Part shown: in pieces, positions 29,177 through 40,167 of the stretch
Layout of the letters: every line of letters starts with the position of its first letter
Numbering within the stretch: the first letter of the stretch is position 1
DNA from: Peribacillus frigoritolerans
Lineage (GTDB): Bacteria; Bacillota; Bacilli; Bacillales; DSM-1321
DNA: 64,000 nucleotides
NCBI RefSeq assembly: GCF_040250305.1
Contig: NZ_CP158190.1
Coordinates: 3,628,001 to 3,692,000, forward strand
Direction of reading: 5' to 3'
Notes under the pieces: generated by a model
Told to the model about the DNA's origin: nothing
Seen by the model: the letters and a program-made list of their open reading frames with translations, nothing else
Databases searched by the model: none
Translations under genes and position numbers: made by a program

Positions 29177-29626
29177 TTAGAGCATGTCCAAGAATTTGCC
29201 GGAAATGATCTTTGCATCTTCCTCAGAACGGCAGATAATCAAACAAGTATCGTCGCCGCCGATCGTCCCGAGTATTTCTTGCCAATTTAAATTATCAATC
29301 AATGCGCAGATTGCCTGGGCATTACCTGGGAGCATCTTCATAACCAGTAAATTGTTGGCTGAGTCAATGCGTACAAATGCATCGACAAGGATTCTCTTTA
29401 ATTTTTGAAGTGGATTGAAGCGTTGGTCGGCCGGCAGACTGTATTTATACCTTCCATCCGTCAAAGGAACCTTTACAAGGTGAAGCTCTTTAATATCCCT
29501 TGAAACAGTGGCTTGAGTTACATTGTATCCAGCTAATTTCAATTCTTCAACTAACTCATCCTGGGTTTCGATATCATTATTCGTTATGATGTCCCTTATT
29601 TTTATATGTCGTTGTCCTTTATTCAT
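29177..29626 (-). CDS. ahrC: Arginine repressor/activator AhrC (ArgR)
   Basis: This hexameric regulator binds arginine, represses biosynthesis and activates catabolism. The 149 residues have a winged helix ([20 protein letters not shown]) and the C-terminal trimerisation and arginine-binding domain with the GTIGGDDT motif. The frame starts with GTG at 29638, but the ATG at 29626 has AGAGGTG upstream and gives the family N-terminus [11 protein letters not shown]. The artPQR operon in this window is a likely target. Confidence 0.95.
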   Translation of the reverse strand: MNKGQRHIKIRDIITNNDIETQDELVEELKLAGYNVTQATVSRDIKELHLVKVPLTDGRYKYSLPADQRFNPLQKLKRILVDAFVRIDSANNLLVMKMLPGNAQAICALIDNLNWQEILGTIGGDDTCLIICRSEEDAKIISGKFLDML

Positions 29627-29902
29627 AAGTAGAAGCACCTCTTCTCAACTGTTGCTCATTTAATGGTAATGGTCTCACTTTCATTTCTTACTTAAGCAAG
29701 CTGCCCCAATATGGGATTGCTTCGTTATCTTCAATACGTGCAAATAGGCCGCTTTAGAAAGTGGCTAATATTAATGTTATCGGATTTTTATGCAATTGTA
29801 CAACTTTTTCTCTAAAAATGAATACAAGTGTATTTTTTACGTACCTATTTTATGTATCCACCCTTAAATGATTCAGTGCATGACCACAATGTATAGTTAA
29901 AA
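29627..29902. other. Gene-free stretch upstream of ahrC
   Basis: No gene is visible. A perfect dyad AATACAAGTGTATT (29821-29834) inside AATGAATACAAG has some resemblance to an AhrC half-site. No promoter could be assigned with confidence. Confidence 0.35.
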
Positions 29903-29935
29903 AGCTCCTTTAGCCAACCATTCAGCCAAAGGAGC
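29903..29935 (-). terminator. Terminator after tlyA
   Basis: GCTCCTTTGGCTGAA and its partner GGCTAAAGGAGC form a long stem with TTTTTAA after it on the minus strand. Confidence 0.85.
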
Positions 29936-29951
29936 CCATACAAAGTTCTAA

Positions 29952-30779
29952 CTATTCTTTTTTAAATTGGGCATGGGCCTCTCCAACGATGTCGTCAACC
30001 GTTTTCGAAAGCAATATCGCTCCTTCATCCTTGGACCCTTGCCAGTGTAAATGAAGTAAGAATTCAATATTTCCATCACCGCCGGTAATCGGTGAGAAGG
30101 AGGCATCCTTAATATCATAGCCTTCCTTTATAGAAAAAGAAATGATCTTATCCAATACTTGTTTATGGATTTTGGAATCGCGAACAATCCCCTTTTTACC
30201 CACTTGATCCTTCCCAGCTTCGAATTGCGGTTTAACCAAGGCAACGACATCACTATTCGGGACGAGCAAGGTCTTTAGCACCGGTAAAATTAACGTAAGC
30301 GAGATGAAAGAAACATCAATGCTTGCAAAATTTGGCATCTCCCCATCGAGATCGGCGGGTGTAACATAACGGAAATTGGTTCGTTCCATTACTTTAACCC
30401 GCTCATCCTGCCTAAGCTTCCAGGCAAGTTGATTATAACCCACATCAAGCGCATAAGACATTAGAGCGCCATTTTGCAATGCACAATCCGTGAACCCACC
30501 CGTTGATGAACCGATATCAAGCAGTATTTTTCCATTCACTTGTAAATCGAATTCCCTTAATGCCTTCTCAAGTTTAAGACCGCCTCTTGAAACGTAAGGC
30601 ATGACTTTTCCTTTGATCGTAAATTCGAGATCGACCGGCACTTTTTCCCCCGGTTTTTCGTACCTCTCTTCATTCGCGTAGACAAGACCTGCCATAACCA
30701 TACGCTTCGCTTTTTCACGTGTATCGGCCAAGCCTTGTTCTACAAGTAATACATCTACTCTTTCTTTCATCACTTTCAT
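29952..30779 (-). CDS. yqxC: TlyA-family rRNA 2'-O-methyltransferase (YqxC)
   Basis: This S-adenosylmethionine-dependent RNA methyltransferase is of the TlyA/hemolysin A type. The 275 residues have an S4 RNA-binding domain (about 5-65; RVDVLLVEQGLADTREKAK) and an FtsJ-like domain with the SAM motif LLDIGSSTGGFTDCAL. Mycobacterial TlyA modifies 16S and 23S rRNA; the Bacillus target is inferred. AAGGG lies nine bases before the ATG, and the gene follows dxs by four bases. Confidence 0.9.
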   Translation of the reverse strand: MKVMKERVDVLLVEQGLADTREKAKRMVMAGLVYANEERYEKPGEKVPVDLEFTIKGKVMPYVSRGGLKLEKALREFDLQVNGKILLDIGSSTGGFTDCALQNGALMSYALDVGYNQLAWKLRQDERVKVMERTNFRYVTPADLDGEMPNFASIDVSFISLTLILPVLKTLLVPNSDVVALVKPQFEAGKDQVGKKGIVRDSKIHKQVLDKIISFSIKEGYDIKDASFSPITGGDGNIEFLLHLHWQGSKDEGAILLSKTVDDIVGEAHAQFKKE

Positions 30780-30783
30780 ATTG

Positions 30784-32676
30784 TCAGGCCCTTTTTTCTT
30801 TTTTGGGTGTTATCATTTTAATTTTTTTGATGGCTGTCTCAGTCGTTAAACCGATTTCTTCAAGCAGTTCATCGACACTTCCATGTTCAATGAAATAATC
30901 AGGTATCCCCATTCGATCTATAATTGCCCCATAAAATCCTTGATCATGGGCATATTCAAGTACAGAACTGCCGAAACCACCTTGAAGAACCGCTTCTTCT
31001 ATTGTCAAAATAGGCATTTTTTCACCAAGGAGACTGCTTAGCATGTTCTCATCCAAAGGCTTAATGAACCGGGCATTGATCACCTTAACAGAATAATCCT
31101 CTTTCTCGAGCAGTTCTGCCGCTTCAAGAGCCATGGGAATCGTTGTACCGAACGTTAAGATGGCAGCATCCGTTCCTTCTTTAAGAACTTCCCACGAACC
31201 GATTGGAATCTGCTGTAATTCAGTATCCATCACAACTCCCCAACCATTCCCACGAGGGAAACGCATAGCAATCGGACCATCATTATAGTTTAAGGCCGTA
31301 TTGACCATATGCTGACCCTCGTTTTCATCTTTCGGCATCATCAACACCATATTCGGTACATGGCGTAAGAAAGCAATGTCGAAAACGCCTTGATGCGTTT
31401 CACCATCGGAACCAACTAATCCGGCACGGTCGATCCCAATGAATACGTTCAAATTCTGACGGCAGATATCATGCACCACCTGGTCATAAGCCCTTTGCAG
31501 GAAAGTTGAATATATAGCCAGGAAAGGTTTCATTTTTTGCGTTGCCAATCCGGCTGCAAAAGTTGCAGCATGCTGCTCGGCAATCCCTACATCATAGAAA
31601 CGCTCAGGAAACTCTTGAGAAAAGCCCACCAATTTCGAACCTACGGGCATTGCAGGTGTAATCGCGACAATCCGCTCATCGTCACGGGCTAGCCTGCTGA
31701 CAGTATCGCTTACAAGAGCGCTCCAAGCAGGACCTTTACTAGGGGATTTCACGAAATCGCCTGTCTCGATTTTGTATGGGCCTGTCCCATGCCAGTTTCC
31801 TGTTGTATCCAGCTCGGCAGGTGAATAGCCCTTGCCTTTTTTCGTGATGACATGCAACAGTACAGGTCCCTTCGTTTTCTTGGCATATCTTAAATTCTCC
31901 AGCAATTCTTCATAATTATGACCATCCACTGGTCCAAGGTATGTGAAACCGAGCTCCTCGAAAAAGATTCCTGAAACCAATAAGTACTTCATGCTATCCT
32001 TCAGGCGTTCAGCTGTAGCTGCAAGTTTACCACCGACTGCAGGGATTTTTTTCAAAAGCAGCTCCAATTCATCTTTTGCCCAGTTATATTTGCCGGCTGT
32101 ACGCAATCTTCCCAATATCGTGTGCAGGGCACCTACGTTAGGGGCTATGGACATTTCATTATCATTCAGGATAACGATCATGTCCTTTTTTTCATCACCG
32201 ATATGATTCAACGCTTCAAGCGCCATTCCGCCTGTTAGGGCACCGTCCCCGATCACTGGCAAAATAAAACTATTTTCACCTTTGATATCACGGGCAGCCG
32301 CCATTCCCATTGCAGCTGAAAGGGAAGTCGAACTGTGACCGGTTTCCCAAACATCATGGGGGCTTTCAATCATTTTGGGAAAACCGCAAAGACCTTTGTA
32401 TTTCTTTAAGGTGTCGAACTCACCTGCTCTGCCAGTCAGGATCTTATGGACATAGGATTGATGTCCGACATCCCATAAAATTTTATCATTCGGACTGTCG
32501 AATTCTTTATGCAAGGCTATAGTCAACTCGACGACACCTAAATTGGGACCAATATGCCCACCTGTCACCGATAATTTTTCCACAAGGAATTTACGTACTT
32601 CCACACTTAACTCGACAAGTTCTTCATTATTCATCTTCTTCAAAAAAGAAGGGTCTTTTATAGATAGAAGATCCAA
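30784..32676 (-). CDS. dxs: 1-deoxy-D-xylulose-5-phosphate synthase
   Basis: This is the first enzyme of the non-mevalonate isoprenoid pathway, joining pyruvate and glyceraldehyde 3-phosphate. The protein has about 630 residues, with the thiamine diphosphate motif [18 protein letters not shown] ending in ILNDNEMSI. The transketolase central domain holds the catalytic Glu ([15 protein letters not shown]). Family members start [13 protein letters not shown]; that corresponds to a TTG at 32676 preceded by GTGAGTGG. The longer frame to 32724 adds 16 residues without homologues or a ribosome binding site. A terminator-like hairpin separates it from ispA upstream. Confidence 0.94.
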   Translation of the reverse strand: MDLLSIKDPSFLKKMNNEELVELSVEVRKFLVEKLSVTGGHIGPNLGVVELTIALHKEFDSPNDKILWDVGHQSYVHKILTGRAGEFDTLKKYKGLCGFPKMIESPHDVWETGHSSTSLSAAMGMAAARDIKGENSFILPVIGDGALTGGMALEALNHIGDEKKDMIVILNDNEMSIAPNVGALHTILGRLRTAGKYNWAKDELELLLKKIPAVGGKLAATAERLKDSMKYLLVSGIFFEELGFTYLGPVDGHNYEELLENLRYAKKTKGPVLLHVITKKGKGYSPAELDTTGNWHGTGPYKIETGDFVKSPSKGPAWSALVSDTVSRLARDDERIVAITPAMPVGSKLVGFSQEFPERFYDVGIAEQHAATFAAGLATQKMKPFLAIYSTFLQRAYDQVVHDICRQNLNVFIGIDRAGLVGSDGETHQGVFDIAFLRHVPNMVLMMPKDENEGQHMVNTALNYNDGPIAMRFPRGNGWGVVMDTELQQIPIGSWEVLKEGTDAAILTFGTTIPMALEAAELLEKEDYSVKVINARFIKPLDENMLSSLLGEKMPILTIEEAVLQGGFGSSVLEYAHDQGFYGAIIDRMGIPDYFIEHGSVDELLEEIGLTTETAIKKIKMITPKKEKRA

Positions 32677-32783
32677 ACAGGACCACTCACTTTCTGTCAT
32701 TTTCGGTTGTAAGTTTATAAACAAAGCCTCATAAAAGAGGGCTATGGGGGACTTGACCGAAAAATTGGTTTTAAGTTAAAAAA

Positions 32784-32816
32784 TAGCCGCCAACACCCAG
32801 GTGATTTCGGCGGCTT
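32784..32816 (-). terminator. Terminator between ispA and dxs
   Basis: GCCGCC and GGCGGC arms around a CACCTGGGTG inner pairing, followed by TATTTTTT on the minus strand. Confidence 0.8.
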
Positions 32817-32926
32817 AATATACCTATTTTATCACGTATCTCAAATAAAAAATTCATTTTGATTTTCACATATTTTTGCACAATGAGTATACCATAAAAC
32901 CTCAATTGATAACAAATTTAGCTCAA

Positions 32927-33820
32927 TCAATGGTTACGGTTCGCTATTAAATCGGTTAGTTCATCCAACAAACCCGTTTGTAAGGTTGTTTTTCCTAAAG
33001 CGGCATGGGCAAGTTCTATATGATGTTCCAACTTTTCCTTTGCCCCTTGAAGCGTAAGTAAAGAAGGATATGTGCTTTTATGATTACCCACATCACTGCC
33101 AACCGGCTTACCGATCAACTCGACGGACCCTTCAATATCCAGAATATCATCCCGAATTTGAAAAGCAAGCCCTAGGTGGTATGCAAAGTCACGTAAATGG
33201 AGTTGCTGTTCTTCATTCGCTCCGGCTAATATAGCACCGGAAAGGATGCTTGCAGTCAATAACTTCCCTGTTTTATGTTCATGGATATACTCCAATTCCT
33301 GAAGGGTCAGCTGTTTATTTTCACCTTCCATATCGGCAACTTGACCTCCAACCATTCCTTCGGCTCCGGCAGACTTCGCAATTTCACTTACAAGACTCAG
33401 CTTCATTTCAGCCGTCACCTCGGGATCGATCATATCCGTCACCAATTGAAAGCTATATGTAAGAAGCGCATCACCTGCCAGTATTGCCACCGCTTCACCG
33501 AACACTTTATGGTTCGTCGGTTTTCCGCGGCGGAGATCATCATCATCCATCGCCGGAAGATCGTCATGAATCAAAGAATATGTATGGATCATTTCAATGG
33601 CAGCCGCTGCAGGAATCCCGATCCTCAAGCTTTTCCCAAAGGCCTCCAGAACCGCAAAGACCAATAACGGGCGAATCCGTTTCCCCCCTGCCTCCAGTGA
33701 ATAGATCATGGCTTCTTTGACCACTGCCGGTGCTTTAAGTTTATTGACATATTCCACGATTTCCCGTTCTATAACCGTTTTATATTCTTTAGAAAACATT
33801 TCAAAGGACGCCGTACCCAT
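32927..33820 (-). CDS. ispA: Polyprenyl (farnesyl) diphosphate synthase IspA
   Basis: It condenses isopentenyl diphosphate with allylic primers to give farnesyl or geranyl diphosphate. The 297 residues carry the first Asp-rich motif (DDLPAMDDDDLRRG) and the second (FQIRDDILD), with the conserved GGKRIRPLL near the N-terminus. AGGAGG lies nine bases before the ATG at 33820; the frame extends to 33862 inside xseB. It directly follows xseB. Confidence 0.94.
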   Translation of the reverse strand: MGTASFEMFSKEYKTVIEREIVEYVNKLKAPAVVKEAMIYSLEAGGKRIRPLLVFAVLEAFGKSLRIGIPAAAAIEMIHTYSLIHDDLPAMDDDDLRRGKPTNHKVFGEAVAILAGDALLTYSFQLVTDMIDPEVTAEMKLSLVSEIAKSAGAEGMVGGQVADMEGENKQLTLQELEYIHEHKTGKLLTASILSGAILAGANEEQQLHLRDFAYHLGLAFQIRDDILDIEGSVELIGKPVGSDVGNHKSTYPSLLTLQGAKEKLEHHIELAHAALGKTTLQTGLLDELTDLIANRNH

Positions 33821-33821
33821 G

Positions 33822-34055
33822 TCATTCTTCCTCCTGTACAGCGAAGTTTTCAAGTTCCCCATCTTCGCGTAAAATTTGAGTCAGCTGATCTTCAACAGCC
33901 TTAAGCTTTGAATGGCAAAGCCTTGATAAGTCCATTCCTTGTTTATATATGGAGATGGCTTCTTCCAAGGGCACATCGCCTTCTTCCAACTGTTCTACAA
34001 TTTTTTCGAGATTCTCCATCGCTTCTTCAAATGTAGCTTCCTGTTTTTTTGTCAT
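33822..34055 (-). CDS. xseB: Exodeoxyribonuclease VII small subunit
   Basis: This 77-residue helical subunit multiply binds XseA and shapes the active nuclease. The family pattern [32 protein letters not shown] is present. The ATG overlaps the xseA stop as ATGA, and AAAGGAG lies in the end of xseA. The acidic C-terminus is usual. Confidence 0.95.
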   Translation of the reverse strand: MTKKQEATFEEAMENLEKIVEQLEEGDVPLEEAISIYKQGMDLSRLCHSKLKAVEDQLTQILREDGELENFAVQEEE

Positions 34056-35404
34056 GGTTCAATCCGCTCCTTTATTCCTTTAATTTCACATTCAAGGGTT
34101 CCATCTTTTATCGAAACCGCTATCTTATCCCCTTTGGATACTTGCTGTGTACTTTTCACTAATGTCTCATCCTCAGTAAAAACCAATCCATAGCCCCGTT
34201 CCATAATTTTTAATGGACTGAGGGCAGACAAAGTGGCTGTAATATGAACGAATTGCTGTGATTTTTGCCGATAGATGGCTTCCATGGCCCTACGTAAAAC
34301 CTTTGCATGCTGCCGCAATTCATCTTTCGCATTTTTCACCGCTTGTTCAGGATGCTGCTTTTTCAGAATATCGTTCAGCTGATTCAGCTCATCTCTCTTT
34401 TTCATGAAATATCGCGTGCTGGTCCTCCCTAGCCTGTCCATCGTCTTGTCTAGCTGTTCCAGCTTCTGTTCATACATTTTATGCGGATAACGGAAAGCAT
34501 AAGACCTCTCCATCCTGGTCAAACGGGTTCGTTCAAAATTAACCGCTTCTTGAATGGAGCGGGTCAACCGATTTTTGCGGTTCATCAGGCGTTCGAGTAT
34601 TTCATTCAAGTGAGGAACCGCTAACTCTGCTGCACCAGTTGGTGTTGGAGCACGCATATCGGCGACAAAATCAGCAATGGTAAAATCAGTTTCGTGACCG
34701 ACAGCAGAAATTACCGGTATATCGGAATCATAAATCGATTCAGCCACTATCTCCTCATTAAAGGCCCATAGCTCCTCGATCGACCCGCCACCCCTTCCGA
34801 CAATGAGAACATCGCTTTCCGCCCTTGCGTTAGCCATTGAAATTGCCTTGGCAATCGATTTAGCGGCATTATTCCCTTGTACAAGTGCTGGATAAACAAT
34901 GATTCTGGCGATTGGATATCTTCGCTTGATGGTTATCAGGATATCTCTTAATGCAGCTCCGGTCGGGGATGTTATGACTCCTACAGACTTAGGGTACTGC
35001 GGGATCGGCTTCTTATGTTCCGCCAAAAACAAACCTGCCGCCTCCAGCTTTTTCTTCAGCTGTTCATAAGCAAGATACAAATCCCCCACACCATCAGGGG
35101 CCATGCTTTTCACATAAAGCTGATACTGTCCCCCAGCTTCATATAATGATATATCGCCCTTAACAAGTACCTTCATACCATTTTCAGGCAGGAATTTCAT
35201 CCCTTTATTATTGGCGGCAAACATAACGGAAAGAAGTCGGGCCTTCTCATCCTTTAAAGTAAAATACATATGTCCGCTTGTATGTTGTTTAAAATTCGAA
35301 ATTTCACCTTTTATGTATACATTTTGCAAATGGGGGTCGGCATCGAATTTCCTTTTGATGTACTTCGTTAAAGCCGACACACTCAAATATTGTTGGTTGC
35401 TCAT
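34052..35404 (-). CDS. xseA: Exodeoxyribonuclease VII large subunit
   Basis: This is the catalytic subunit of exonuclease VII, which degrades single-stranded DNA. The 450 residues have an OB-fold N-terminus ([18 protein letters not shown]), the catalytic domain ([37 protein letters not shown]) and a long C-terminal helical region. GGAAGGAGA lies before the ATG at 35404; the extra 32 codons upstream are not supported. Confidence 0.95.
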   Translation of the reverse strand: MSNQQYLSVSALTKYIKRKFDADPHLQNVYIKGEISNFKQHTSGHMYFTLKDEKARLLSVMFAANNKGMKFLPENGMKVLVKGDISLYEAGGQYQLYVKSMAPDGVGDLYLAYEQLKKKLEAAGLFLAEHKKPIPQYPKSVGVITSPTGAALRDILITIKRRYPIARIIVYPALVQGNNAAKSIAKAISMANARAESDVLIVGRGGGSIEELWAFNEEIVAESIYDSDIPVISAVGHETDFTIADFVADMRAPTPTGAAELAVPHLNEILERLMNRKNRLTRSIQEAVNFERTRLTRMERSYAFRYPHKMYEQKLEQLDKTMDRLGRTSTRYFMKKRDELNQLNDILKKQHPEQAVKNAKDELRQHAKVLRRAMEAIYRQKSQQFVHITATLSALSPLKIMERGYGLVFTEDETLVKSTQQVSKGDKIAVSIKDGTLECEIKGIKERIEP

Positions 35405-35535
35405 ATAATGTCTCCTTCCGATGGAAATCGGATATAAAGAAAACTCACCTATTGATCCATGAATGGAAAAAAAAAGCGGTCTCCCGTTATTATAAAACAA
35501 GAGGTCCGCTTCTTTAAAATAATTTAACGTTTTTT

Positions 35536-36411
35536 TCAGCTTTTTAATGCTTGCTTGTTCAGTTCAAGTGCTTTTTGAGCAGATTTGACCGTATTCTTCA
35601 TAAGCATCGTAATCGTCATCGGACCAACGCCTTTAGGAACAGGTGTAATGTATGAAGCCTTATTTTTCACTTCATCAAACGCCACATCACCGCAAAGCTT
35701 CCCTTCATCATTCCTGTTCATTCCGACGTCAATGACGACTGCGCCTTCTTTAATATGGTCACTCGTGATCGTGTCCCTCTTTCCGACAGCTGCCACAACG
35801 ACATCGGCTTGCTTGGTATAATATGCAAGATCCTTTGTCCTTGAATGACAGTATGTAACGGTTGCATTTGCATTCAAAAACAATTGTCCGGCTGGTTTTC
35901 CGACGATATTACTTCTCCCTACGATAACAACATGCTTACCTTCAAGGTCATAGTCGATATACTCAAGCATCACCATGACGCCGTATGGAGTACAAGGTAA
36001 AAATGCATCCTGTCCCGTCATCATCCGCCCAATATTAATAGGGTGGAATCCATCTACATCCTTTTCAGGGGAAATCGCTTCAATGATCGCTTTTTCCTGA
36101 ATATGTCCAGGCAATGGCAGCTGCACCAATATACCATGAATGCTGTCATCCTGGTTTAATTCAGCAATGCTCTGAATTAATTCCTCCTGAGAGAGTTCCG
36201 CAGGCTTTTTAATTAATACGGAATGCATGCCCAAGTCCTCACAGGCCTTTTGCTTATTGCGCACATAGGTTTGTGATGCTTGATTGTCACCGACCAGGAT
36301 TACAGCCAAACCCGGAACGATATTTTTTTCACGTAACTGTTGAACTTCCTTACTGATTTCCTGCCTAACTGACTCTGCAATTTCTTTACCATTAATGATT
36401 TGAGCTGACAT
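35536..36411 (-). CDS. folD: Bifunctional methylenetetrahydrofolate dehydrogenase/cyclohydrolase FolD
   Basis: It interconverts 5,10-methylene-, methenyl- and 10-formyl-tetrahydrofolate with NADP. The 291 residues show the catalytic Lys segment YVRNKQKACEDLG, QLPLPGHIQE, PEKDVDGFHP, and the NADP motif VVIVGRSNIVGKPAGQLF. GGGAGGAA precedes the ATG. It stands between nusB and xseA in the conserved nusB-folD-xseAB-ispA group. Confidence 0.96.
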   Translation of the reverse strand: MSAQIINGKEIAESVRQEISKEVQQLREKNIVPGLAVILVGDNQASQTYVRNKQKACEDLGMHSVLIKKPAELSQEELIQSIAELNQDDSIHGILVQLPLPGHIQEKAIIEAISPEKDVDGFHPINIGRMMTGQDAFLPCTPYGVMVMLEYIDYDLEGKHVVIVGRSNIVGKPAGQLFLNANATVTYCHSRTKDLAYYTKQADVVVAAVGKRDTITSDHIKEGAVVIDVGMNRNDEGKLCGDVAFDEVKNKASYITPVPKGVGPMTITMLMKNTVKSAQKALELNKQALKS

Positions 36412-36480
36412 GTGTTTATTCCTCCCAAGTTAATTTTGCTAAAGAAATTGCTGAGAGAATCCTTGTTCAAGGCTGCAGCT

Positions 36481-36873
36481 TTAGCTGCCGCTTTTCACCT
36501 TCACTTTGGATAAAACGGCATTTACAAAGCTGCTCGATTGATCATCACCGAATTTCTTAGCAATTTCAATAGCTTCATTCATTGCAACACTTACAGGAAC
36601 ATCTTCACTGTGAATCATTTCATAAACCGCGATCCGCAGTAAATTCCGATCAATGTTCGCCAGTCTTTCCAACGTCCAATTCTCTAAATTGTCCCTGATC
36701 ATTCCATCAATTTGTTCACGATTTTCCGTTATCCCCATTACTAATTTCTTGAAGTATTCATCAGTAGGAGCACCATCCAGTACGCTTTCCATTGCTTCTT
36801 CTGCATTCGAGTTGGCAATATCTATTTGATATAGTGCTTGAAGGGATTTTTCACGGGCTTCTCTTCTTTTCAT
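36481..36873 (-). CDS. nusB: Transcription antitermination factor NusB
   Basis: This is an RNA-binding factor that, with NusE, supports rRNA antitermination. The 130-residue all-helical protein begins MKRREAREKSLQALYQID and has the conserved NLLRIAVYEM and AIEIAKKFGDDQSSSFVNAVL segments. AAAGGAG precedes the ATG. Confidence 0.96.
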   Translation of the reverse strand: MKRREAREKSLQALYQIDIANSNAEEAMESVLDGAPTDEYFKKLVMGITENREQIDGMIRDNLENWTLERLANIDRNLLRIAVYEMIHSEDVPVSVAMNEAIEIAKKFGDDQSSSFVNAVLSKVKVKSGS

Positions 36874-37271
36874 AATCTTACTCCTTTAACATCTACTATT
36901 ATATATGAAAATGCTAGAACAAACGAACATTAAATAACATTTTTTCAAAAATATTAAGATTTTCGCTATATTATTTAAAAAACAAGCTAAATCTCACTAA
37001 AATTAAGGCCAATAGACTCAAATATCTTGATTCAGGATAACAATTCAAGATTACATTCGGAATTAAACGGCCAACACAGTCCCATACTTTTTGAAAGTGT
37101 CAAAAAGCTCATGCCTAGCTTTCATGCTCATATTTCACCTTTTACACTCTAACAGAAATCACCCTTGAATTAAAGGGAAACTTCCAGACACGTCCTTATT
37201 ATGTTCATTTAAATTTAATATTATAAGCAGGCCTCAAAAACGGGGTATCTGGAGTTATCATTCAAAAAAAC
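36874..37271. other. Gene-free stretch upstream of nusB
   Basis: No gene is visible. A TATAAT on the minus strand (about 37216-37221) could be a -10 for the nusB operon, but no -35 fits it. The rest is AT-rich without clear signals. Confidence 0.35.
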
Positions 37272-37297
37272 AAAAACCCGGCTTTTTGCCGGGTTTT
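37272..37297 (-). terminator. Terminator after yqhY
   Basis: AAACCCGGC and GCCGGGTTT arms around TTTTT or AAAAA, flanked by A and T tracts. It ends the accB-accC-yqhY operon. Confidence 0.88.
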
Positions 37298-37334
37298 TGC
37301 AGGGTTTTTGCAGGTGCGAATCGAATGAAGCCAC

Positions 37335-37748
37335 TTACACTTCTTGTTCGTAATCCGCTTCTTGTTTAGCGTTTTCAAACGCAATGCCCACTACATGAAT
37401 GTTGACTTCGCCCGCGTCGATAGCGGTCATATTCAACAAAGCTTCACGAATGTTATCTTGCACTTCCTGAGCAACTTTCGGAATTGAAACACCAAACTTC
37501 ATGACACAATAAAGTTCGACTTTGATGGATTCTCCCGTTAAGTCCACTTTAACACCTTTACCGTGGTTCTTTTTCCCAAGCTTTTCAACAACACCCGTGG
37601 CGAAATTCCCGCGCATATGTGCAACACCTTCAACTTCCGATGCAGCGATACCCGCAATCACCTCTATTACCTCAGGTGCGATCTCCACTTTGCCCAGCCC
37701 ACTATTATAATCATTCATTTCGAGTAATTGGCCTTCCATTTCACTCAT
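37335..37748 (-). CDS. yqhY: Asp23/Gls24 family protein YqhY
   Basis: This 137-residue DUF322 (alkaline shock protein) family member has the pattern KVEIAPEVIEVIAGIAASEVEGV and a C-terminal EVNIHVVGIAFEN. In B. subtilis yqhY lies with accBC and its loss disturbs acetyl-CoA carboxylase control, so a regulatory link to fatty acid synthesis is likely. AGGAGGTG precedes the ATG. It is the last gene of the accB-accC-yqhY operon. Confidence 0.92.
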   Translation of the reverse strand: MSEMEGQLLEMNDYNSGLGKVEIAPEVIEVIAGIAASEVEGVAHMRGNFATGVVEKLGKKNHGKGVKVDLTGESIKVELYCVMKFGVSIPKVAQEVQDNIREALLNMTAIDAGEVNIHVVGIAFENAKQEADYEQEV

Positions 37749-37776
37749 TCAAAAGCACCTCCTGTCTTCCTTTACA

Positions 37777-39129
37777 TTATGAGTTCATTACATCATATAT
37801 TTCAAGGAATTTGGTATTAAATTCTCCGGAAACAAATTGTTCATGCTGAAGTAACTTAATATGGAAAGGAATTGTGGTACTGATCCCTTCAATGACAAAC
37901 TCACCTAAGGCGCGTTTCATCTTCTCGATTGCCTCTTCCCTAGTAGGTGCATGGACAATCAATTTAGCGATCATGGAATCGTAATACGGCGGTATCGAGT
38001 ACCCAGGGTATGCCGCGGAATCAACACGAACTCCGTAGCCGCCTGGCGGTAAATACATTTGAATCTTACCTGCGGAAGGCATGAAATTCTTTTCTGGATT
38101 TTCAGCATTGATCCGGCATTCGATAGACCAACCGTTATAAGTGACATCCTCTTGCGAAAGCGATAGTTTGCTGCCTGAAGCAACTTTGATCTGTTCTTTA
38201 ATCAAATCCACGCCCGTTACCATTTCTGTAACTGGGTGTTCAACCTGGATACGTGTATTCATTTCCATAAAGTAGTATTTTCTATTCACATAGTCATAAA
38301 TAAATTCTACTGTTCCGGCACCTGAATAATTAACGGCAAGTGCTGCCGTAACTGCAGCCTGCCCCATTTCCGCACGTGTTTCACCATCCAATGCCGGTGA
38401 AGGGGTTTCTTCAACAAGTTTTTGCAAACGTCGCTGGACCGTACAATCACGCTCACCTAAATGGATGGCATTGCCATGATTATCTGCCATGACCTGTATT
38501 TCAACGTGTCGGAAGTCCTCGATGAACTTTTCAATATACACGCCTGGATTCCCAAATGCCGTCGCGGCTTCCTGTTGTGTGATGTTAATGCCTTTAATGA
38601 GCTCTTCTTCCGTCCTTGCGACGCGGATACCTTTACCGCCCCCGCCGGCAGTAGCTTTGATGATGACTGGATAGCCCATTTCATTAGCTAAAGCCACACC
38701 CTCATCCGTATCCTTAATTATGCCTTTAGAACCTGGAACGATCGGTACACCAGCTTTGCGCATGGTTTCCCTTGCTACGTCCTTTGTTCCCATTTTATTG
38801 ATTGCTTCTGGGCTAGGACCGATGAAAATGATATTGCATTCACGGCATAGCTCAGCAAAGTCAGCATTTTCAGCAAGGAAGCCATATCCCGGGTGAATCG
38901 CATCGGATCCCGTTTTCTTGGCTGTGCTGATAATGTTCGTTGTATTTAAATAACTGTCTTTTGATAATTTAGGACCGATGCAATATGCTTCATCCGCAAG
39001 TTGAACATGTAATGCTTCTTTATCTGCTTCTGAATAGACCGCAACAGTCTCGATTCCTAATTCCTTGCATGCCCGGATGATTCGGACAGCAATTTCCCCG
39101 CGATTGGCAATTAATACCTTTTTAATCAT
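37777..39129 (-). CDS. accC: Acetyl-CoA carboxylase biotin carboxylase subunit AccC
   Basis: This ATP-grasp enzyme carboxylates the biotin of AccB. The 450 residues have the N-terminal [14 protein letters not shown], the Gly-rich ATP loop [25 protein letters not shown] and the catalytic [20 protein letters not shown] lies before the ATG, 14 bases after accB. It is for malonyl-CoA synthesis, and it could also serve the propionyl-CoA carboxyltransferase at 1 kb. Confidence 0.96.
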   Translation of the reverse strand: MIKKVLIANRGEIAVRIIRACKELGIETVAVYSEADKEALHVQLADEAYCIGPKLSKDSYLNTTNIISTAKKTGSDAIHPGYGFLAENADFAELCRECNIIFIGPSPEAINKMGTKDVARETMRKAGVPIVPGSKGIIKDTDEGVALANEMGYPVIIKATAGGGGKGIRVARTEEELIKGINITQQEAATAFGNPGVYIEKFIEDFRHVEIQVMADNHGNAIHLGERDCTVQRRLQKLVEETPSPALDGETRAEMGQAAVTAALAVNYSGAGTVEFIYDYVNRKYYFMEMNTRIQVEHPVTEMVTGVDLIKEQIKVASGSKLSLSQEDVTYNGWSIECRINAENPEKNFMPSAGKIQMYLPPGGYGVRVDSAAYPGYSIPPYYDSMIAKLIVHAPTREEAIEKMKRALGEFVIEGISTTIPFHIKLLQHEQFVSGEFNTKFLEIYDVMNS

Positions 39130-39143
39130 TTAGAAACAGCTCC

Positions 39144-39635
39144 TCATTCCGGCTTTACTAAAAATAATGGTTGACCATATTCTACAAGCTGGCCTTCTTT
39201 TACAAGGACTTCAACGATTTCACCGCTTACTTCGGCTTCGATTTCATTGAAAAGCTTCATGGCTTCCACGATGCAGACGATGGAATCCCCTGTTACTTTA
39301 TCGCCTGTTTTTACGTATGCAGGTGAATCCGGTGCAGGAGATTGGTAGAATGTCCCGACCATCGGAGAAGTGATTTTATGTAAATTTTCAGTGTCTGCTG
39401 CAGCCGGTTTTGCAGGTTCAACAGCTTTCGGTACTTCAGGGGCAGGAGCCGCTGCGGGCTTGACCTCTACAGCTGCATTGGTTTGAACAACTGCTGGAGC
39501 TGCTGCTTGGTGTAATACTGTACCCGTTTCAGTTTTTTTCAATTTAATTTTCGTTCCTTCATTTTCAAAAACGAATTCATTGATATTTGATTGATCGACT
39601 AGCTTAATAATTTCACGAATTTCTTGCACTTTCAT
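39144..39635 (-). CDS. accB: Acetyl-CoA carboxylase biotin carboxyl carrier protein AccB
   Basis: This is the carrier of the biotin swung between AccC and AccDA. The 163 residues have an N-terminal helical region, an Ala/Pro-rich linker (about 44-80) and the biotinyl domain with [12 protein letters not shown], the modified Lys being about residue 127. AAGGGG lies upstream of the ATG. Confidence 0.96.
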   Translation of the reverse strand: MKVQEIREIIKLVDQSNINEFVFENEGTKIKLKKTETGTVLHQAAAPAVVQTNAAVEVKPAAAPAPEVPKAVEPAKPAAADTENLHKITSPMVGTFYQSPAPDSPAYVKTGDKVTGDSIVCIVEAMKLFNEIEAEVSGEIVEVLVKEGQLVEYGQPLFLVKPE

Positions 39636-40167
39636 TTTGTGGCACCCCTTGTCTAATTTAATATGAGTTTGTGAGGCAATAATATTTTATGTAACCTTAC
39701 CCTTAGCTTATCCTACTTTGTCCAATACTGCACAAAGTAGCCGCTTTCTTTATGCGAATGCGAATAAACTGAATACAAACCTCATCTGTATTATAACAGA
39801 TATTTCACTTTCTCAAAATATTGTTTCCCTTAGAGAATTGAAAAGTTTATGACCAGCTTCTAACATCATACAATATTAGCTTATACAAATTCAATGATAG
39901 ATTAGTTGTAACTTGTTATCCATACTTTTATATTACACCTTTATTATAATATTGTGAATATTTTTCAACTGGGGCACCTTAACGCTTTCTCTTGAATTTT
40001 GCATTTCACTCGTAGAAAATCAGCAATAATATCCACTATAATTACTTTTCTAGAATATTACGGAGGATCATTATCACCGATTCTATTTGCGTTCCTGATA
40101 TCAATTGACATAAAAAAACTTTTCCTCTAAAGTTTCCCGGTTTGAGATAGTTAAAAAAATCATAATA
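39636..40167. other. Gene-free stretch upstream of accB
   Basis: More than 500 bases, AT-rich, with no gene. It should hold the accB promoter and possibly a leader, but I find no recognisable riboswitch, operator or conserved hairpin except the spoIIIAH terminator at its far end. Confidence 0.4.

Noticed and set aside
21448..32800. AGCCGCCAAC-CCCAG word at about 21450 and 32785
   Set aside because: Only about 15 bases are shared; at 32785 it is one arm of a terminator, so I treat it as coincidence.
37288..37314. Direct repeat GGGTTTTTGCAG twice after the yqhY terminator
   Set aside because: A short slippage-type tandem in a terminator tail; no sign of function.
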